Positions 1 through 12,726 of a stretch of DNA of 64,000 bases are shown here, piece after piece. This DNA is from Mactra quadrangularis (lineage: Eukaryota; Mollusca; Bivalvia; Venerida; Mactridae). Numbering within the stretch: the first letter of the stretch is position 1; each line of letters starts with the position of its first letter. Made by a program: the position numbers and the translations under genes. The notes under the pieces are model-generated. The model searched no databases and was not told the origin of the DNA. It saw only the letters and a list, made by a program, of their open reading frames with translations. The stretch lies in contig CM046298.1 of NCBI GenBank assembly GCA_025267735.1, positions 62,001 through 126,000 on the forward strand, written 5' to 3'.

Positions 1-3000
1 ATAAGTTTTCAATATGGTTGTTATGAATTATAACAATTTGCTATGTATCTTGTATGATTTTTGTAACATGTTCCGGTAAAAGAATTAACATTAACGGATC
101 ATACTGTCCGTACGAGTAGTTATGCCTAAAGTATGTAAAGCTACCGTAAAGAAGCGTAAACACGAATGAAGAGAAAATATCAAAAGGTCTTTTAAATAGA
201 CTTAATTCGGAACTCAAATTTGTGGGTTTTCCGTCCGTGTGATGTAGGTACAAACAAAGTTTGTTACACATAATGGATGAAAACCACGAAATATGGATTA
301 AATTCTATTGTTCTTTGTACACATGTTTTCATTGTAACAGTGAGTTTGTTTGTACCTACATGGAAAAACCCAAATATTTGAAATCCGGATATAGTCTATT
401 ATGATGTAAGAATTACTCAGAGCTCTAAATTAGTTTATATTACATCACTCAGTAGTATTTTTATCAAGCTATTAATATTGGGGACTAATTCACCAATCAG
501 CAACTTTCGGCGTGTATGATGTAGTTAAACTATAGTGCGTACAAAAAAAAAAAACACTGTTTATAATAACAATACAATGAACTAACACTCGACAAGGGAT
601 GCCCAGGATGACTTAAAAATAAACAACTGTGATATGTTTCACTTGTGTCTTAGTTGTTGGTGTGATGGAAAGCGTTCTACCATTACAAGCATGATTTACA
701 GTGGTGGTGGTTTATCAACCATGCTAATTTTGTTAAAATGAATTACACAAATTTTATTTTCAATACTGCCTACCCCTGAAATGAATTGTCTCAATTTTAA
801 TGTTTACCAAAACACGTTTTGTTTTTTTGTACGCACTACAAATAGGGTGTTAATTGGCATATAGTACACTTCATGTACACATGGTTTCAAACTATACTTA
901 CACCATACAGAACATGCAAATCTGGTATTCTTTGCAAATTCACAGGATAACAACTGTGAGCAAAATATCCATACAACTGTCTTCAATAAATTTCGCGTGA
1001 GATGAACTGGGTGTGTGCTTATTTAACAGACGTTGAAGTTATCACCCTTTCCAGTCATCATCGAACAGGCATACACATTTCTAAGCACACTGTGCTGTCT
1101 TGCTCAATTTTTACAAGTCAAATACTGACTTGTCCAGTTTATATTGCAATAAAAAAAATTGTTTGCATTCTATATATAATAAATCATTTTAATCATTCTG
1201 TATGGCCTGCTTGGTTATTGGTCCAATTACTACAACAAAACTGAGATCTGCATCTAAAATGGCACCATATTTAACTGCTATTATAAGGATTTGCCTGAAT
1301 AGCAAAATTATTACATCACTTATTCTATAAAAGACAAAATCTAATTTCTTTGACAAATATATATTTTTTATTAACAAGCATAAAGTCAATGCATATCTCA
1401 AGTAGGTTTATTTATATAACAAGAGTTCTGCAAAATATAATATACAATCATGTATATACTTAGTTATACTTTTACATTTACCATATATATAGTGCCCTTT
1501 AAAAGTTTTTGAACAGATGAATTTTTGAGAAAATGATCATGCATTACTAAAGTAAATTAATTATCATTAGACATTATTAATGTAACATTGTTATAATCAT
1601 ATGTTAATAAACTAATCAATGCTGACTTAAAAATTGCTCAAGTGACTATTCCTTCATTCAATTCATAAATAAAGATGAATCAGTTTATCTAAAAACTCAA
1701 GATTTTGTCCAAGAACTTTTGGAGGGCTGTGTATGATATAATCTCTCATTTGTTATTAATTTCTGTGATATTTCTCAAGATAATGAAACAATATCAATGG
1801 GAAAGGAACATTTAAGTGTATAAAATTGCATCTGTGATATGTGAGCTGAAAAAATAGGTATTCATACATTGGTCAAAATACATTTAAATGGCAAAAAAGT
1901 CAAATATACAGTACAATGACTCCACAACACAAATATTTTATATGTCTTTCCACACAGTTTTGCTTTATTACTTCACTGTCAAATCACAGAAACAATATTC
2001 TACAAAAAATCTCATGAAATAAAAACTAATGACGATTTATAAATTTTTAAGACACATCAGTTGTAAGTTTAAAAAATGATGACTGGCAATATGGCTTATT
2101 AAATGAAGAGTGTACCTACAATGTGTGTATTAAAACATGCCATGACTGATTATCAAAGTCTTGAGAAAGCATATACAACTTTAAAATTACTAGAATATCA
2201 AACAACAAAATGCTAAATCTTTACAATACATGAACAAACACCTGCTTTACAAATACCAGAGGAATAGAACCAGGAGCAGTCCACTAACAGCACATTTAAC
2301 AATTCAGGCTGCTCTAGTAAACAAAAGCAATTATTGTTCACAACACATATATATGAGTATAAGATTCTCTAAATAGTAAAGCTTAAAATGTAAAGATATA
2401 TCACATTTATTTAGTTGAACTTTTAAGAATTAGAATACAAAACATTTATGTGGTTAAGCAACACTGAAATTGAGCTCAATAAAATCTAGTTGATTGTTCA
2501 AAAGTAATTGGTTTAAAAGATTCACACAAAAATACTCTTGTGAAATACCTAAAATACAAATACAGTTTCAAAAACGTTTCACAGCTACACTAAAAGTTTT
2601 TGAGCATTTCTTGTACACGGTCTTAAACCGTTTTATAGGCCAGAGTACAATACTGTAGTCCTTGAAGCTGTGTAGTATCTTTAGATGGTCTGTTCCAACA
2701 AAATATGCATATTTCAGTAAACTTCAGTCTTCTGTATCACATCTGTAACATGTAAAAATTCAACTTCATAATTAATTCAACAATACTTTAAACATCTAAT
2801 TTTTAATACAAATACCTTTAAATCTCAATAAGCACATAAAAATTAAAAAAAAAACTGACAAAAAGGAAACACTTTAACAGTTTAGATTATATTAACATAC
2901 AGTTACATATTCAAATGATTATTTCTGGCTTTATTATATGTATTTAAGTAATACTTCTATGAGATTTCTCAATAGTCAACTGATTGTAAATAAAAAAAAT

Positions 3001-3040
3001 AATAGACATCACAGAGAGATAAAAAACCAGATAGACAGTA
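1..3040. other. AT-rich DNA without a recognisable gene
   Basis: About 3 kb of AT-rich sequence with only short open frames (80 codons or fewer). None carries a motif I recognise, and I see no splice-linked exon series. It could be intron, intergenic DNA or old unrecognised repeat. Confidence 0.5.
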
Positions 3041-3109
3041 AGCACTAAGATTGAGTGAGAACTGAGCAATATATTGTCAGAGAGCAGAATGAGAAAAGAT
3101 AAAACATTG

Positions 3110-4815
3110 TACTAAAAATCTGAGTAATGGAGTACCACAGAAAACTAAGTGATGGAGTACCAGAGAGAACTGAGTGATGAAGTACCAGAGTGTATGAGAG
3201 AGAACTGGAATATGAAGTACTAGAGAGAGAACTGAGTGATGGAGTAGCAGAGATAGAACTGAGTGATGGAGTAGCAGAGATAGAACTGAGTGATGGAGTA
3301 GCAGAGATAGAACTGAGTGATGGAGTACCAGAGATAGAACTGAGTGATGAAGTACCAGAAAGAGAACAGTAAGATGAAGTACCAGAGAGTATGAAAGAGA
3401 ACTGAGTGATGGAGTACCAGAGAGAGAACTGAGTGATGGAGAACCAGAAAGAGAACTGTAAGATGAAGTACCAGAGTGTATGAAAGAGAACTGAGTGATG
3501 AAGTACCAGGGAGAACTGAGTGATGGAGTACCAGAGAGAACTGAGTGATGGAGTACCAGAGAGAACTGAGTGATGAAGTACCAGAGAGAACTGAGTGATG
3601 GAGTACCAGAGAGAACTGAGTGATGAAGTACCAGGGAGAACTGAGTGATGGAGTACCAGAGAGAACTGAGTGATTAAGTACCAGAGTGTATGAAAGAGAA
3701 CTGGGAGATGAAGTACCAGAGAGAGTACTGAGTGAAGGAGTACCAGAGAGAACTGAGTGATTAAGTACCAGAGTGTATGAAAGAGAACTGGGAGATGGAG
3801 TACCAGAGAGAGAACTGAGTGATGGAGTATCAGAGAGAACTGAGTGATTAAGTACCAGAGTGTATGAAAGAGAACTGGGAGATGAAGTTCCAGAGATAGA
3901 ACTGAGTGATGGAGTACCATAGAGAGACCTGAGTGATAGAGTACTAGAGAGAGAACTGAATGATGGAGTACCAGAGAAAGAACTAAGTGATGGAGTACCA
4001 GAGAGAGAACTGGAAGATGAAGTACCAGAGAGAGAACTGAGTGATGGAGTACCATAGAGAGAACTGAGTGATGGAGTACCATAGAGAGAACTGAGTGATG
4101 AAGTACCAGAGAGAGAACTGAGTGATGGAGTACCATAGAGAGAACTGATTGATGCAGTACCAGAGATAGAACTTAGTGATGGAGTACCATTGAGAGAACT
4201 GAGTGATGGAGTACCAAAGAGAGAACTGATTGATGCAGTACCAGAGATAGAACTTAGTGATGGAGTACCATTGAGAGAACTGAGTGATGGAGTACCAAAG
4301 AGAGAACTGAGTAAGGAGTACCAGAGAGTGAACTGAGTGATGAAGTACCAGAGATAGAACTGAGTGATGGAGTATCAGAAAGAACTGAGTGATGGAGTAT
4401 CAGAGTGAGAACAGAGTGATGGAGTACCAGAGCGAAAACTGAGTTATGGAGTACCAGAGAGAGAACAGAGTGATGAAGTACCAGAAAGAGAACTGAGTGA
4501 TGGAGAACCAGAGCGAAATCTGAGTTATGGAGTACCAGAGAGAGAACTGAGTGATGGAGTACCAGAGAGAACTGAGTGATGGAGTATCAGAAAGAACTGA
4601 GTGAAAGAGTATCAGAGAGAGAACTGAGTGAAAGAGTATCAGAGAGAGAACTGAGTGATGGAGTATCAGGGAGAGAACTGAGTGATGAAGTACCAAAGAG
4701 AGAACTGGGTAACAGAGTACCAGAGAGTGAACTGAGTAATGGAGTATCAGAAAGAACTGAGTGATGGAGTATCAGAGAGAGAACTGAGTAAGGAGTACTA
4801 GAGAGAGAACTGAGT
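3110..4815. repeat. Minisatellite block A (unit with GGAGTACCAG)
   Basis: Irregular tandem array with a unit of roughly 22-30 bp. The core reads CTGAGTGATGGAGTACCAG followed by a variable run of GA. Every so often a longer variant containing GTGTATGAAAGAG appears. The + strand is very purine-rich. Long open frames on the minus strand (for example 3045-4136) are only repeat translations in Ser, Leu, Val and His and are not genes. Confidence 0.9.
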
Positions 4816-7800
4816 GATGGAGAGAGACAGAACTTAGTAATGGAGAGAGAACTAAGTGATGGAGAGAGAGAGAGAGAACTTAGTGAGAGAGAGAGAGGGA
4901 ACTTAATGATGGAGAGAGAACTTAATGATGGAGAGAGAGAACTTAGTGATGGAGAGAGAGAGAGAGAACTTAGTGATGGAGAGAGAGAACTTAGTGATGG
5001 TTAGAGAGAGAACTTAGTGATAGAGAGAGAGGGAACTTAGTGATGGAGAGAGAGAACTTAGTGATGGAGAGAGAGAGAACTTAGTGATGGAGAGAGAGAG
5101 AACTTAGTGTGAGAGAGAAAGCACTTAGTGATGTAGAGAGTGAACTTAGTGATCGAAAGAGAGAGAACTTAGTGATGGAGAGAGAGAGAGAACTTAGTGA
5201 TGGAGAGAGAACTAATTGATGGATAGTGAGAACTAAGTGATGGAGAGAGAGAACTTAGTGATGGTTAGAGAGAGAGAACTTAGTAATAGAGAGAGAGGGA
5301 ACTTAGTGATGGATAGAGAGAGAGAACTTAGTGATGGAGAGAGAGAGAGAACTTAGTGATGGAGAGAGAGAGAACTTAGTGATGGAGAGAGAGAGAGAAC
5401 TTACTGATGGAGAGAGAACTAAGTGATGGAGAGAGAGAGAGAACTTAGTGATGGAAAGAGAGAGAGAACTTAGTGATGGAGAGAGAGAGAGAACTTAGTG
5501 TTGGAGAGAGAGAGGGAACTTAGTGAGAGAGAGAGGGAACTTAGTGATGGAGAGAGAACTTAGTGATGGAGAGAGAGGGAACTTAGTGAGAGAGAGAGAG
5601 AGAGAGAGCACTTAGTGATGTATAGAGAGAACTTAGTGATGGAGAGAGAGAGGGAACTTAGTGAGAGAGAGAGAGGGAACTTAGTGATGGAGAGAGAACT
5701 AAGTGATGGAGAGAGAGAACTTAGTGATTGAGAGAGAGAGAGAGAGAACTTAATGATAGAGAGAGAGGGAACTTAGTGGTGGTGAGAGAACTAAGTGATG
5801 GAGAGAGAGAACTTAGTGATGGAGAGAGAGAGAGAACTTAGTGATGGAGATAGAGAGGGAACTTAGTGAGAGAGAGGGAACTTAGTGATGGAGAGAGTGA
5901 GAGAGCACTTAGTGATGGAGAGAGAGGGAACTTAGTGAGAGAGTGAGAGCACTTAGTGATGTAGAGAGAGAACTTAAGTGATCGAAAGAGAGAGAACTTA
6001 GTGATTGAGAGAGAGAGAACTTAGTGATGGAGAGAGAGAGAGAGAGAACTTAGTGATGGAGATAGAGAGGGAACTTAGTGATGGAGAGATAAAGTTATTG
6101 ATGGAGAGTGAGAACTTAGTGATTGAGAGAGAGAGAACTTAGTGATGGAGAGAGAGGGAACTTAGTGATGGAGAGAGAGAGAGAACTTAGTGATGGAGAT
6201 AGAGAGGGAACTTAGTGATGGAGAGAGAACTAATTGATGGAGAGTGAGAACTTAGTGATTGAGAGAGAGAGAACTTAGTGATGGAGAGAGAGGGAACTTA
6301 GTGATGGAGAGAGAACTTAGTGATGGAGAGAGAGGGAACTTAGTGATGGAGAGAGAGGGGGGACTTAGTGATGGAGAGAGACAGAATTAAGTAATGGAGA
6401 GAGAACTAAGTGATGGAGAGAGAGAACTTAGTGATCGAAAAAGAGAGAACTTAGTGATGGAGAGAGAGAGAGAACTTAGTGATGGAGAGAGAACTAAGTG
6501 ATGGTGAGAGAGAACTTAGTGATGGTTACAGAGAGAGAACTTAGTGATAGAGAGAGAGAGGGAACTTAATGATGGAGAAAGAACTTAGTGATGGAGAGAG
6601 AGAACTTAGTGATCGAAAAAGAGAGAACTTAGTGATGGAGAGAGAGAGAACTTAGTGATGGAGAGAGAACTAAGTGATGGTGAGAGAGAACTTAGTGATG
6701 GTTACAGAGAGAGAACTTAGTGATAGAGAGAGAGGGAACTAAGTGATGGAGAGAGAGAGAGAACTTAGTGATGGAGAGAGAGAGAGAGAACTTAGTGATG
6801 GAGAGAGAGAGAACTTAGTGATGGAGAGAGAGAGCACTTAGTGATGTAGAGAGAGAACTTAGTGATCGAAAGAGAGATAACTTACTGATGGAGAGAGAGA
6901 GAGAACTTAGTGATGGAGAGAGAACTAATTGATGGAGAGTGAGAACTTAGTGATGGAGAGAGAGAACTTAGTGATGGAGAGAGAGAGAACTTAGTGATGG
7001 AGATAGAGAGGAAACTTAGTGAGAGAGAGAGAGGGAACTTAGTGATGGAGAGAGTGAGAGAGAACTTAGTGATGGAGAGAGAGGGAACTTAGTGAGAGAG
7101 AGAGAGAGCACTTAGTGATGTAGAGAGAGAACTTAGTGATCGAAAGAGAGAGAACTTAGTGATTGAGAGAGAGAGAGAACTAGTGATGGAGAGAGAACTA
7201 ATTGATGAAGAGTGAGAAATTAGTGATTGAGAGAGAGAGAGGACTTAGTGATGGAGAGAGAGGGAACTTAGTGATGGAGAGAGAGGGAACTTAGTGATGG
7301 AGAGAGAGGGAACTTAGAGATGGAGAGAGAACTTAATGATGGAGAGAGAGGGAATTTAGTGATGGAGAGAGAACTTAGTGATGGAGAGAGAGGGATCTTA
7401 GTGATGGAGAGAGAGGTAACTTAGTGATGGAGAGAGAGAACTTAGTGATGGAGAGATAGGGAATTTAGAGATGGAGAGAACTTAGTGATGGAGAGAGAGG
7501 GAACTTAGTGATGGAGAGAGAGAACTTAGTGATGGAGAGAGAGAGAGAACTTAGTGATGGAGAGAGAGGGAACTTAGTGATGGAAAAAGAACTAAGTGAT
7601 GGAGAGAGAGGGAACTTACAGATGGAGAGAGAACTTAGTGATGGAGAGAGAGGGAATATAGTGATGGAGAGAGAACTTAGTGATGGAGAGAGAGGGATCT
7701 TAGTGATGGAGAGAGAGAACTAAGTGATGGAGTGATAGGGAATTTAGAGATGGAGAGAACTTAGTGATGGAGAGAGAGGGAACTTAGTGATGGAGAGAGA

Positions 7801-8055
7801 GAACTTAGTGATAGAGAGAGAGAACTTAGTGATGGAGAGAGAGAGAACTTAGTGATGGAGAGATAGGGAATTTAGAGATGGAGAGAACTAAGTGATGGAG
7901 AGAGAGAACTTCGAGATGGAGAGAGAACTTAGTGATGGAGAGAGAGGGAACTTAGTGATGGAGAGAGAGGGAATTTAGTGATGGAGAGAGAACTTAGTGA
8001 TGGAAAGAGAGGGAACTTAGTGATGGAGAGATAGAGAGAGAGAGAGAGACAGTGA
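4815..8055. repeat. Minisatellite block B (unit with AACTTAGTGATGGA)
   Basis: Continuation of the purine-rich array with a related unit of about 20-26 bp, AACTTAGTGATGGA plus (GA)3-8. Length variation between units is mostly in the GA run. Block A has CTGAGTGATGG where this block has CTTAGTGATGG, so the two are variants of one ancestral unit. There is no coding content. Confidence 0.9.
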
Positions 8056-9790
8056 ACTTAGAGAGGTAGAGAAAAAGAGAGGTAAAAGGGAGAGAACTGA
8101 GAGGTAGAGAGAAAGATTGGGAGAAAGGAGAGAGAACTGAGAGGTAGAAAGAGAAAGAAAGAGATGTAAGAGGGGAAGATAACTGAGAGGTAGAGAGAAA
8201 GAGACATATGAGGGAGAGAAAACTGAGATGTAGAGAGAAAGAGAGGGTGGAGTACGAGAGAAATAAGAGGTAGGGAGAAAAAGAGATGTAAGAGGGAGAG
8301 AGAACTGATAGGTAGAGAAAAAGAGAGGTAAAAGGGAGAGAACTGAGAGGTAGAGAGAAAGATTGGGAGAAAGGAGAGAGAACTGAGAGGTAGAAAGAGA
8401 AAGAAAGAGATGTAAGAGGGGAAGATAACTGAGAGGTAGAGAGAAAGAGACATATGAGGGAGAGAAAACTGAGATGTAGAGAGAAAGAGAGGGTGGAGTA
8501 CGAGAGAAATAAGAGGTAGGGAGAAAAAGAGATGTAAGAGGGAGAGAGAACTGATAGGTTGAGAGAAAGAGATGTAAGAATGAGAGTAAACTGAGAGAAA
8601 GAGAGAAAAAGAGGGAAGATGGAGAGTGAACTGAGAGTTAGAGAGAGAAAGAAAGACTGGAAAGAAGGAGAGAGAACTGAGGGGTAGAGAGAGAAAGAAA
8701 GACAGGAAAGAAGGAGAGAGAACTGAGAGGTAGAAAGAAAGACAGGAAAGAAGGAGAGAGAATTGAGAGGTAGAAAGAAAGACAGGAAAGATGGAGAGAG
8801 AACTGCGGGATAGAGAGAGAAAGAAAGACAGGAAAGAAGGAGAGAGAACTGGGAGGTAGAAAGAAAGAGAGGAAAGAAAAAACATGTAGAGAGACCTGAG
8901 AGGTAGAGAGAAAGAGAGGTAAGAAGAAGAGTGAACTGATAGGTATAGAGAAAGAGAGGTAAGAGAACTGATAGTTTGAGAGAAAGAGAGATAATAGGAA
9001 GAAATAATTGAGAAGTAGAGAGAAAGAGAGGGAAGATGGAGAGATAATTGAGAGGTAGACAGAAAGAGAGGTAAGAGGGAGAGAGAACTGAGAGATAGAG
9101 AGAGATAGAGAGAGAAAGAGAGGGAAGATGGAGAGAGAACTGAGAGGTAGAGAGAAAGAGAGGGAATAGGGAGAGAGAACTGAGAGGTAGAGAGAAAGAG
9201 AGGGAAGAGGGAAAGAGAACTGAGAGGTAGAGAGAATAAGAGGGAAGAGGAAGAGATAATTGAGAGGTAGAGAGAGAAAGAGAGGGAAGAGGGATAGAGA
9301 ACTGAGAGGTAGAGAGGAAGACAATTAAGAGAAAGAGAGAACTGATCAGTTGAGAGAGAAAGAGGGGAAAAGGTTGAGAGAACTGAGAGGTAGAGAAAAA
9401 GAGAGGTAAGATGGAGAGAGAATTGAGAGGTAAAGAGAAAGAGGGACAGAGAACTGAGAGAAAGAGAGGTAAGAGGGAGAGAATTGAGAGGTAAAGAGAA
9501 AGAGGGAAGAGGGAGAGAGAACTGAGAGAAAGAGAGGTAAGGGGGAGAGAGAACTGAGAGAAAGAGAGGGGAGAGGGAGAGAGAAGTGAAAGGTAGAGGG
9601 AAAGAGAGGAAAAAGGGAGAGAGAACTGAGAGATAGAGAGAAAGAGAGGTAAGAGGGAGAGAGAACTGAGAGAAAGAGAGGTAAGAGGGAGAGAGAACTG
9701 AGAGAAAGAGAGGGAAAAGGGAGAGAGAACTGATAGGTAGAGAGAAAGAGAGGGAAAAGGGAGAGAGAACTGAGAGGTAGAGAAAAAGAG
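8056..9790. repeat. Minisatellite block C (unit with AACTGAGAGGTAGAGA)
   Basis: Third variant of the same purine array, unit about 35-40 bp, core AACTGAGAGGTAGAGA followed by AAGAGAGG(T/G)AAGAGGGAG. Minus-strand frames of 200-700 codons here are Ser/Leu/Phe/Pro repeat translations and should not be annotated as proteins. Confidence 0.88.
8065..8556. repeat. Two tandem copies of a 246-bp segment inside block C
   Basis: The segment 8065-8310 is repeated at 8311-8556 with an offset of 246 bp and appears identical by eye, including rare landmarks such as AGATTGGGAGAAAGG, GACATATGAGGG and GGTGGAGTACGAG. Neighbouring units are much more divergent, so this is a recent duplication of a whole block of units. 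Confidence 0.85.
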
Positions 9791-9828
9791 AGTGAGAGAG
9801 ACAGAGAGTGAGAGAGAGAGAGAGAGAC

Positions 9829-9882
<54 letters not shown>

Positions 9883-9887
9883 GGAGA

Positions 9888-9981
<94 letters not shown>

Positions 9982-9985
9982 AGAG

Positions 9986-10035
<50 letters not shown>
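9790..10035. repeat. (GA)n microsatellite
   Basis: Nearly pure GA dinucleotide tract with occasional GACAGA, GAAAGA and GAGGGA interruptions. It ends the purine array, which then decays through degenerate units to about 10300. The arginine/glutamate-rich frames across it are artefacts. Confidence 0.95.
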
Positions 10036-10038
<3 letters not shown>

Positions 10039-10299
10039 CAGAGTTGTAAGAGAGAGAGAAAACTGAGTGGTAAAGAAAGAGCTAACTGAGAGAGATAACT
10101 GAAAGATGAAGAGAGAGATCTAAGTGGTGGAAACAGAGAGAGAAAGAGAACAGAGAGATAGTGAGAATACTGCAAGTTGGAGGGACTAAAATACAATTAA
10201 AGGTTAAGATAGAGTGAATGCTGAGAGTAAGGGAGAGAAAAAGAGAACTGAGATGTAGAAAGAGAGAGAGTGGTAAATAGATTGAGAGAACAGATTAAT

Positions 10300-10773
10300 A
10301 AAGAGCTCGCCACAACAAATAGATCATATGCTCTATGGATTCGCTCGCACCTTAATTTTGAAGGTTTTTACAAAAAAATATTTTTATTTTCTCACAAGCT
10401 CATAAAAATTTTGTGAAACTGCTATTTAAAGCAAGTGAATAAAGACTTTTAAAAACAAATTTTGTCCCTCTCATGCCCCCTTTTTTTTGCCAAGAAAAAT
10501 CCATAGAACACATGATCAACTTGTTGTGGCCTAAGTTAAAGAACTGTAAATGTTAAAATTACTGAATCAATGTCTATGATAGGATGTGCGTGTTTACTGC
10601 AGCAGTAATAAATGTAATTTTCATGGTATATATTATCTAGGCATGAGGCTACTTTTCAGGCCCCAGTATTGATGCATAAATTTGAAATGTGTTAAAACTT
10701 AGATAATTCTGGTGGAAATACTATTGAATATGCATCTTTGTTTTGACTTAGTACATCCAGATTGGATTTCTGT
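10300..10773. other. Unassigned DNA between satellite and hAT-like element
   Basis: No gene or repeat recognised. It contains homopolymer runs only. Confidence 0.4.
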
Positions 10774-11138
10774 CATGGTGGATCCAGCAGGGGGGTCAGG
10801 GGGGGCGGACCTCCCTAGAATTTGGAAAACATACATGCCCATTACGTCTACATCTACATCAATATGTTAAACTGTCAAAAATTGACACTTCTTTAACGGT
10901 GCGCAAGAGAAATCAAGACAAAAGAGAAATAAATAGGATAGGCAGAAATAAAGACACGGTATAGAGTTTGCAAGAAATAGGTTCAAAGAATGGAAGTAAT
11001 AGTAAGTTTTGCAGTCATTTTCTGGCCATCCAGGCAAGACCAATCCAGCTACCGTGGCGGTACCCGGGTTCAGAACCCTGCTGGCATAGCTCAAGCCCTT
11101 CAATTGACCATACTTTATGACTGTGCTGGAAAGTCCCC

Positions 11139-11432
11139 TTAGAAGGTTAGGTTAGACAGCCCTTTCTTGAAGGATGCCAAAGAATGAGCCTCAGCAATAG
11201 ATGCTGGTAGGTTGTTCCACAGTGGTATAGTACGAGGAAAAAAGCTGAACTTCATAACATCAGTCGAAGTTGAAAATGGCAGGAATCATGTACTGTGTGG
11301 TGACCTTGGTCTGGGTTTAGTTGGTTTAAGGTAAGGGCCAGGATCTATCTCAACAAGTTGGTGGATGATCTTGTAGAGCATTGTCAGTTGGAGCTTTTGG
11401 CGAAGTGTTTCCAGTGTCTCCCAATGAAGGCA
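11139..11432 (-). pseudogene. C-terminal fragment of a LINE reverse transcriptase (not the main LINE family here)
   Basis: Read on the minus strand from 11432 to the TAA at 11139-11141, the frame gives WETLE, then LTMLYKIIHQLVEIDPGPYL, a one-base frameshift with an in-frame stop, then FSFFPRTIPLWNNLPASIAE and a short tail ending SNLTF-stop. This is the conserved C-terminal signature of CR1/RTE/Jockey-type ORF2 proteins. The polymerase itself is absent. It is a short dead fragment lying inside the hAT-like element at 10774-11681. Confidence 0.65.
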
Positions 11433-11579
11433 CGTTTTGCTGGAAAAATTAGTATATTTCTTGCTTGTAAGTCATTTTTAAGTAGTATGAAGTAATATTT
11501 CTCGGAGCTCAACATAGATTTGATGGTTATGTAGTTTTTATTATCAATGCATTGCATTGCATTTTTCCAGCAAAACGTG
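11431..11579. repeat. 149-bp foldback with 19-bp perfect arms
   Basis: The 19-bp arm CACGTTTTGCTGGAAAAAT at 11431-11449 is repeated in inverted orientation at 11561-11579. The left arm overlaps the upstream edge of the LINE fragment, so this may be an inverted duplication of LINE sequence rather than a separate transposon. I see no target duplication. Confidence 0.6.
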
Positions 11580-11681
11580 TAAAATGTGGTTGAGGTTCCA
11601 GGTTTGGACCCCCTAGAAATGTTTGCCCCCCCCCTAGAAAAGTTCAGACCTCCCCTAGAAAAAAATCCTAGATCCACCCTG

Positions 11682-12377
11682 TTTGTCCCTTACCAGGAAG
11701 ATGATGACAACCAATAAACTCACCTTTCACTACAAAAATTCATGACTAGCAAAATATACTGTGTCATATTTTATACAGACGATAGAAACTTGACCTACAT
11801 ACTCTATACATGATATTTTGAACCTGAAATATATTTCAATAATACACCGTCATATACATGAGATTGTAAATAAACAACATAATAATCAATTAAATTATCA
11901 CTTATTTCGTACATGCCTAAATATCGAAAAAAATGACGCAGTGACAAGAACAAATGACGTTCACATTTTATGAGTTATCATCGCGAAAACATGTTACAAT
12001 TAATAATCGTAATAGATCCAACGGAATAAATCATGAATAAAATTGCAGCGATAATAAAAATAAAACTTACTTATACATAGCATGTCAGTGTGCTTGAGCC
12101 TTGACTTAGAACAAAATTTCCAGACAGATTCAAATAAAATTGTATCTTGCTTGTTGACGACGAGCTCGTGTTCTTGAAAAAAGACAGGAGCATTCCGTAT
12201 ATCATATTTCAGAAACTTTCCGATAGACAACGGAAATCTCCGCACTTTTCCGCCATCTTCGCGCCATTTTGTCACTTCCATATATGGTAAGCTGAGATTT
12301 GCCCAGAACACCTCTCTTAGGTATTGGCCCGAGGGATAATGCCGAGGAAAGTGTGCCGATATCGACTTAAAAAATGA
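11682..12377. other. Unassigned DNA; one unrecognised minus-strand frame
   Basis: A 126-codon minus-strand frame (12000-12380) contains an internal VTKWREDGGKVRRF but matches nothing I know and has no visible splice partner. I do not call it a gene. A GTGTGCCGATATCGACTTAA motif near 12350 recurs in parts near 13061 and 13430-13500. Confidence 0.35.
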
Positions 12378-12726
12378 CATTTAACCTTAATTGTTCTACT
12401 GAATGTACTAGTAAAGATGTAATCTATCTTATTTCATGTAGGAAATGTCAAACACAATATGTTGTCCAACAAATCAACAAGTTTCAAAACGCATGAATAG
12501 TCATAGGTTTAATATAAACAATTTTGATAATACGTGTCCAAATTATTCTTCAAGTGTTGCTGTTCACTTTAATGAAAATAATCACTCTATAAATGATTTT
12601 TCATTTATCCCAATTGATGTGGTACGCAACGATATGGAGAGACTTTGTAAAGAAACGTTTTGGATCCATAAATTACAAACATTTCAGCCTGATGGTTTGA
12701 ACGCTAAAGTTTTATATAATGTATAA
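12378..12726 (+). pseudogene. Penelope-like element, C-terminal GIY-YIG endonuclease fragment
   Basis: From 12378 the frame gives SKDVIYLISCRKCQTQYV, the first strand of a GIY-YIG nuclease of the type fused to Penelope-like reverse transcriptases (Y-L-I-x-C-x-x-C-x-x-Q-Y-V). A single-base deletion just after QYV shifts the frame. The shifted frame continues with QQVSKRMNSHRFNI, a VAVHFNENNHSINDF segment and the typical end ETFWIHKLQTFQPDGLN, stopping at 12726. The reverse transcriptase is missing, so this is a 5'-truncated dead copy. The glycine of the nuclease motif falls at the frameshift. Confidence 0.75.

Larger units (their letters stand above)
10774..11681. mobile_element. hAT-like non-autonomous DNA element (candidate)
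   Basis: The left end reads CATGGTGGATCCAGCAGGGG and the right end, reverse-complemented, reads CAGGGTGGATCTAGGA, giving imperfect terminal inverted repeats sharing GGTGGATC(C/T)AG. Both ends run into G-rich CTAGGGGG-type subterminal motifs. Terminal CAG(T/G)GGTGGATCCAG sequences are common on hAT-type elements of aquatic animals (family knowledge from memory). I could not find a convincing 8-bp target duplication. It encodes no transposase but carries a LINE fragment, so it is either a non-autonomous element or a composite. Confidence 0.45.

Noticed and set aside
3045..4136. 363-codon minus-strand open frame
   Set aside because: Pure translation of the block A minisatellite (HHSVLSLVL-type repeats); no start context, domain or codon signal.
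5000..8000. CRISPR-like array in the regular repeats
   Set aside because: Units are contiguous minisatellite copies without unique spacers, in a eukaryotic context.
9792..10089. Arg/Glu repeat protein on the plus strand
   Set aside because: Simple translation of (GA)n.
8058..10196. 712-codon minus-strand open frame rich in Ser and Leu
   Set aside because: Translation of the CT-rich strand of blocks C and (GA)n; low complexity prevents stops by chance.
12000..12380. 126-codon minus-strand frame (VTKWREDGGKVRRF)
   Set aside because: No family recognised, no splice partner, no support beyond openness.
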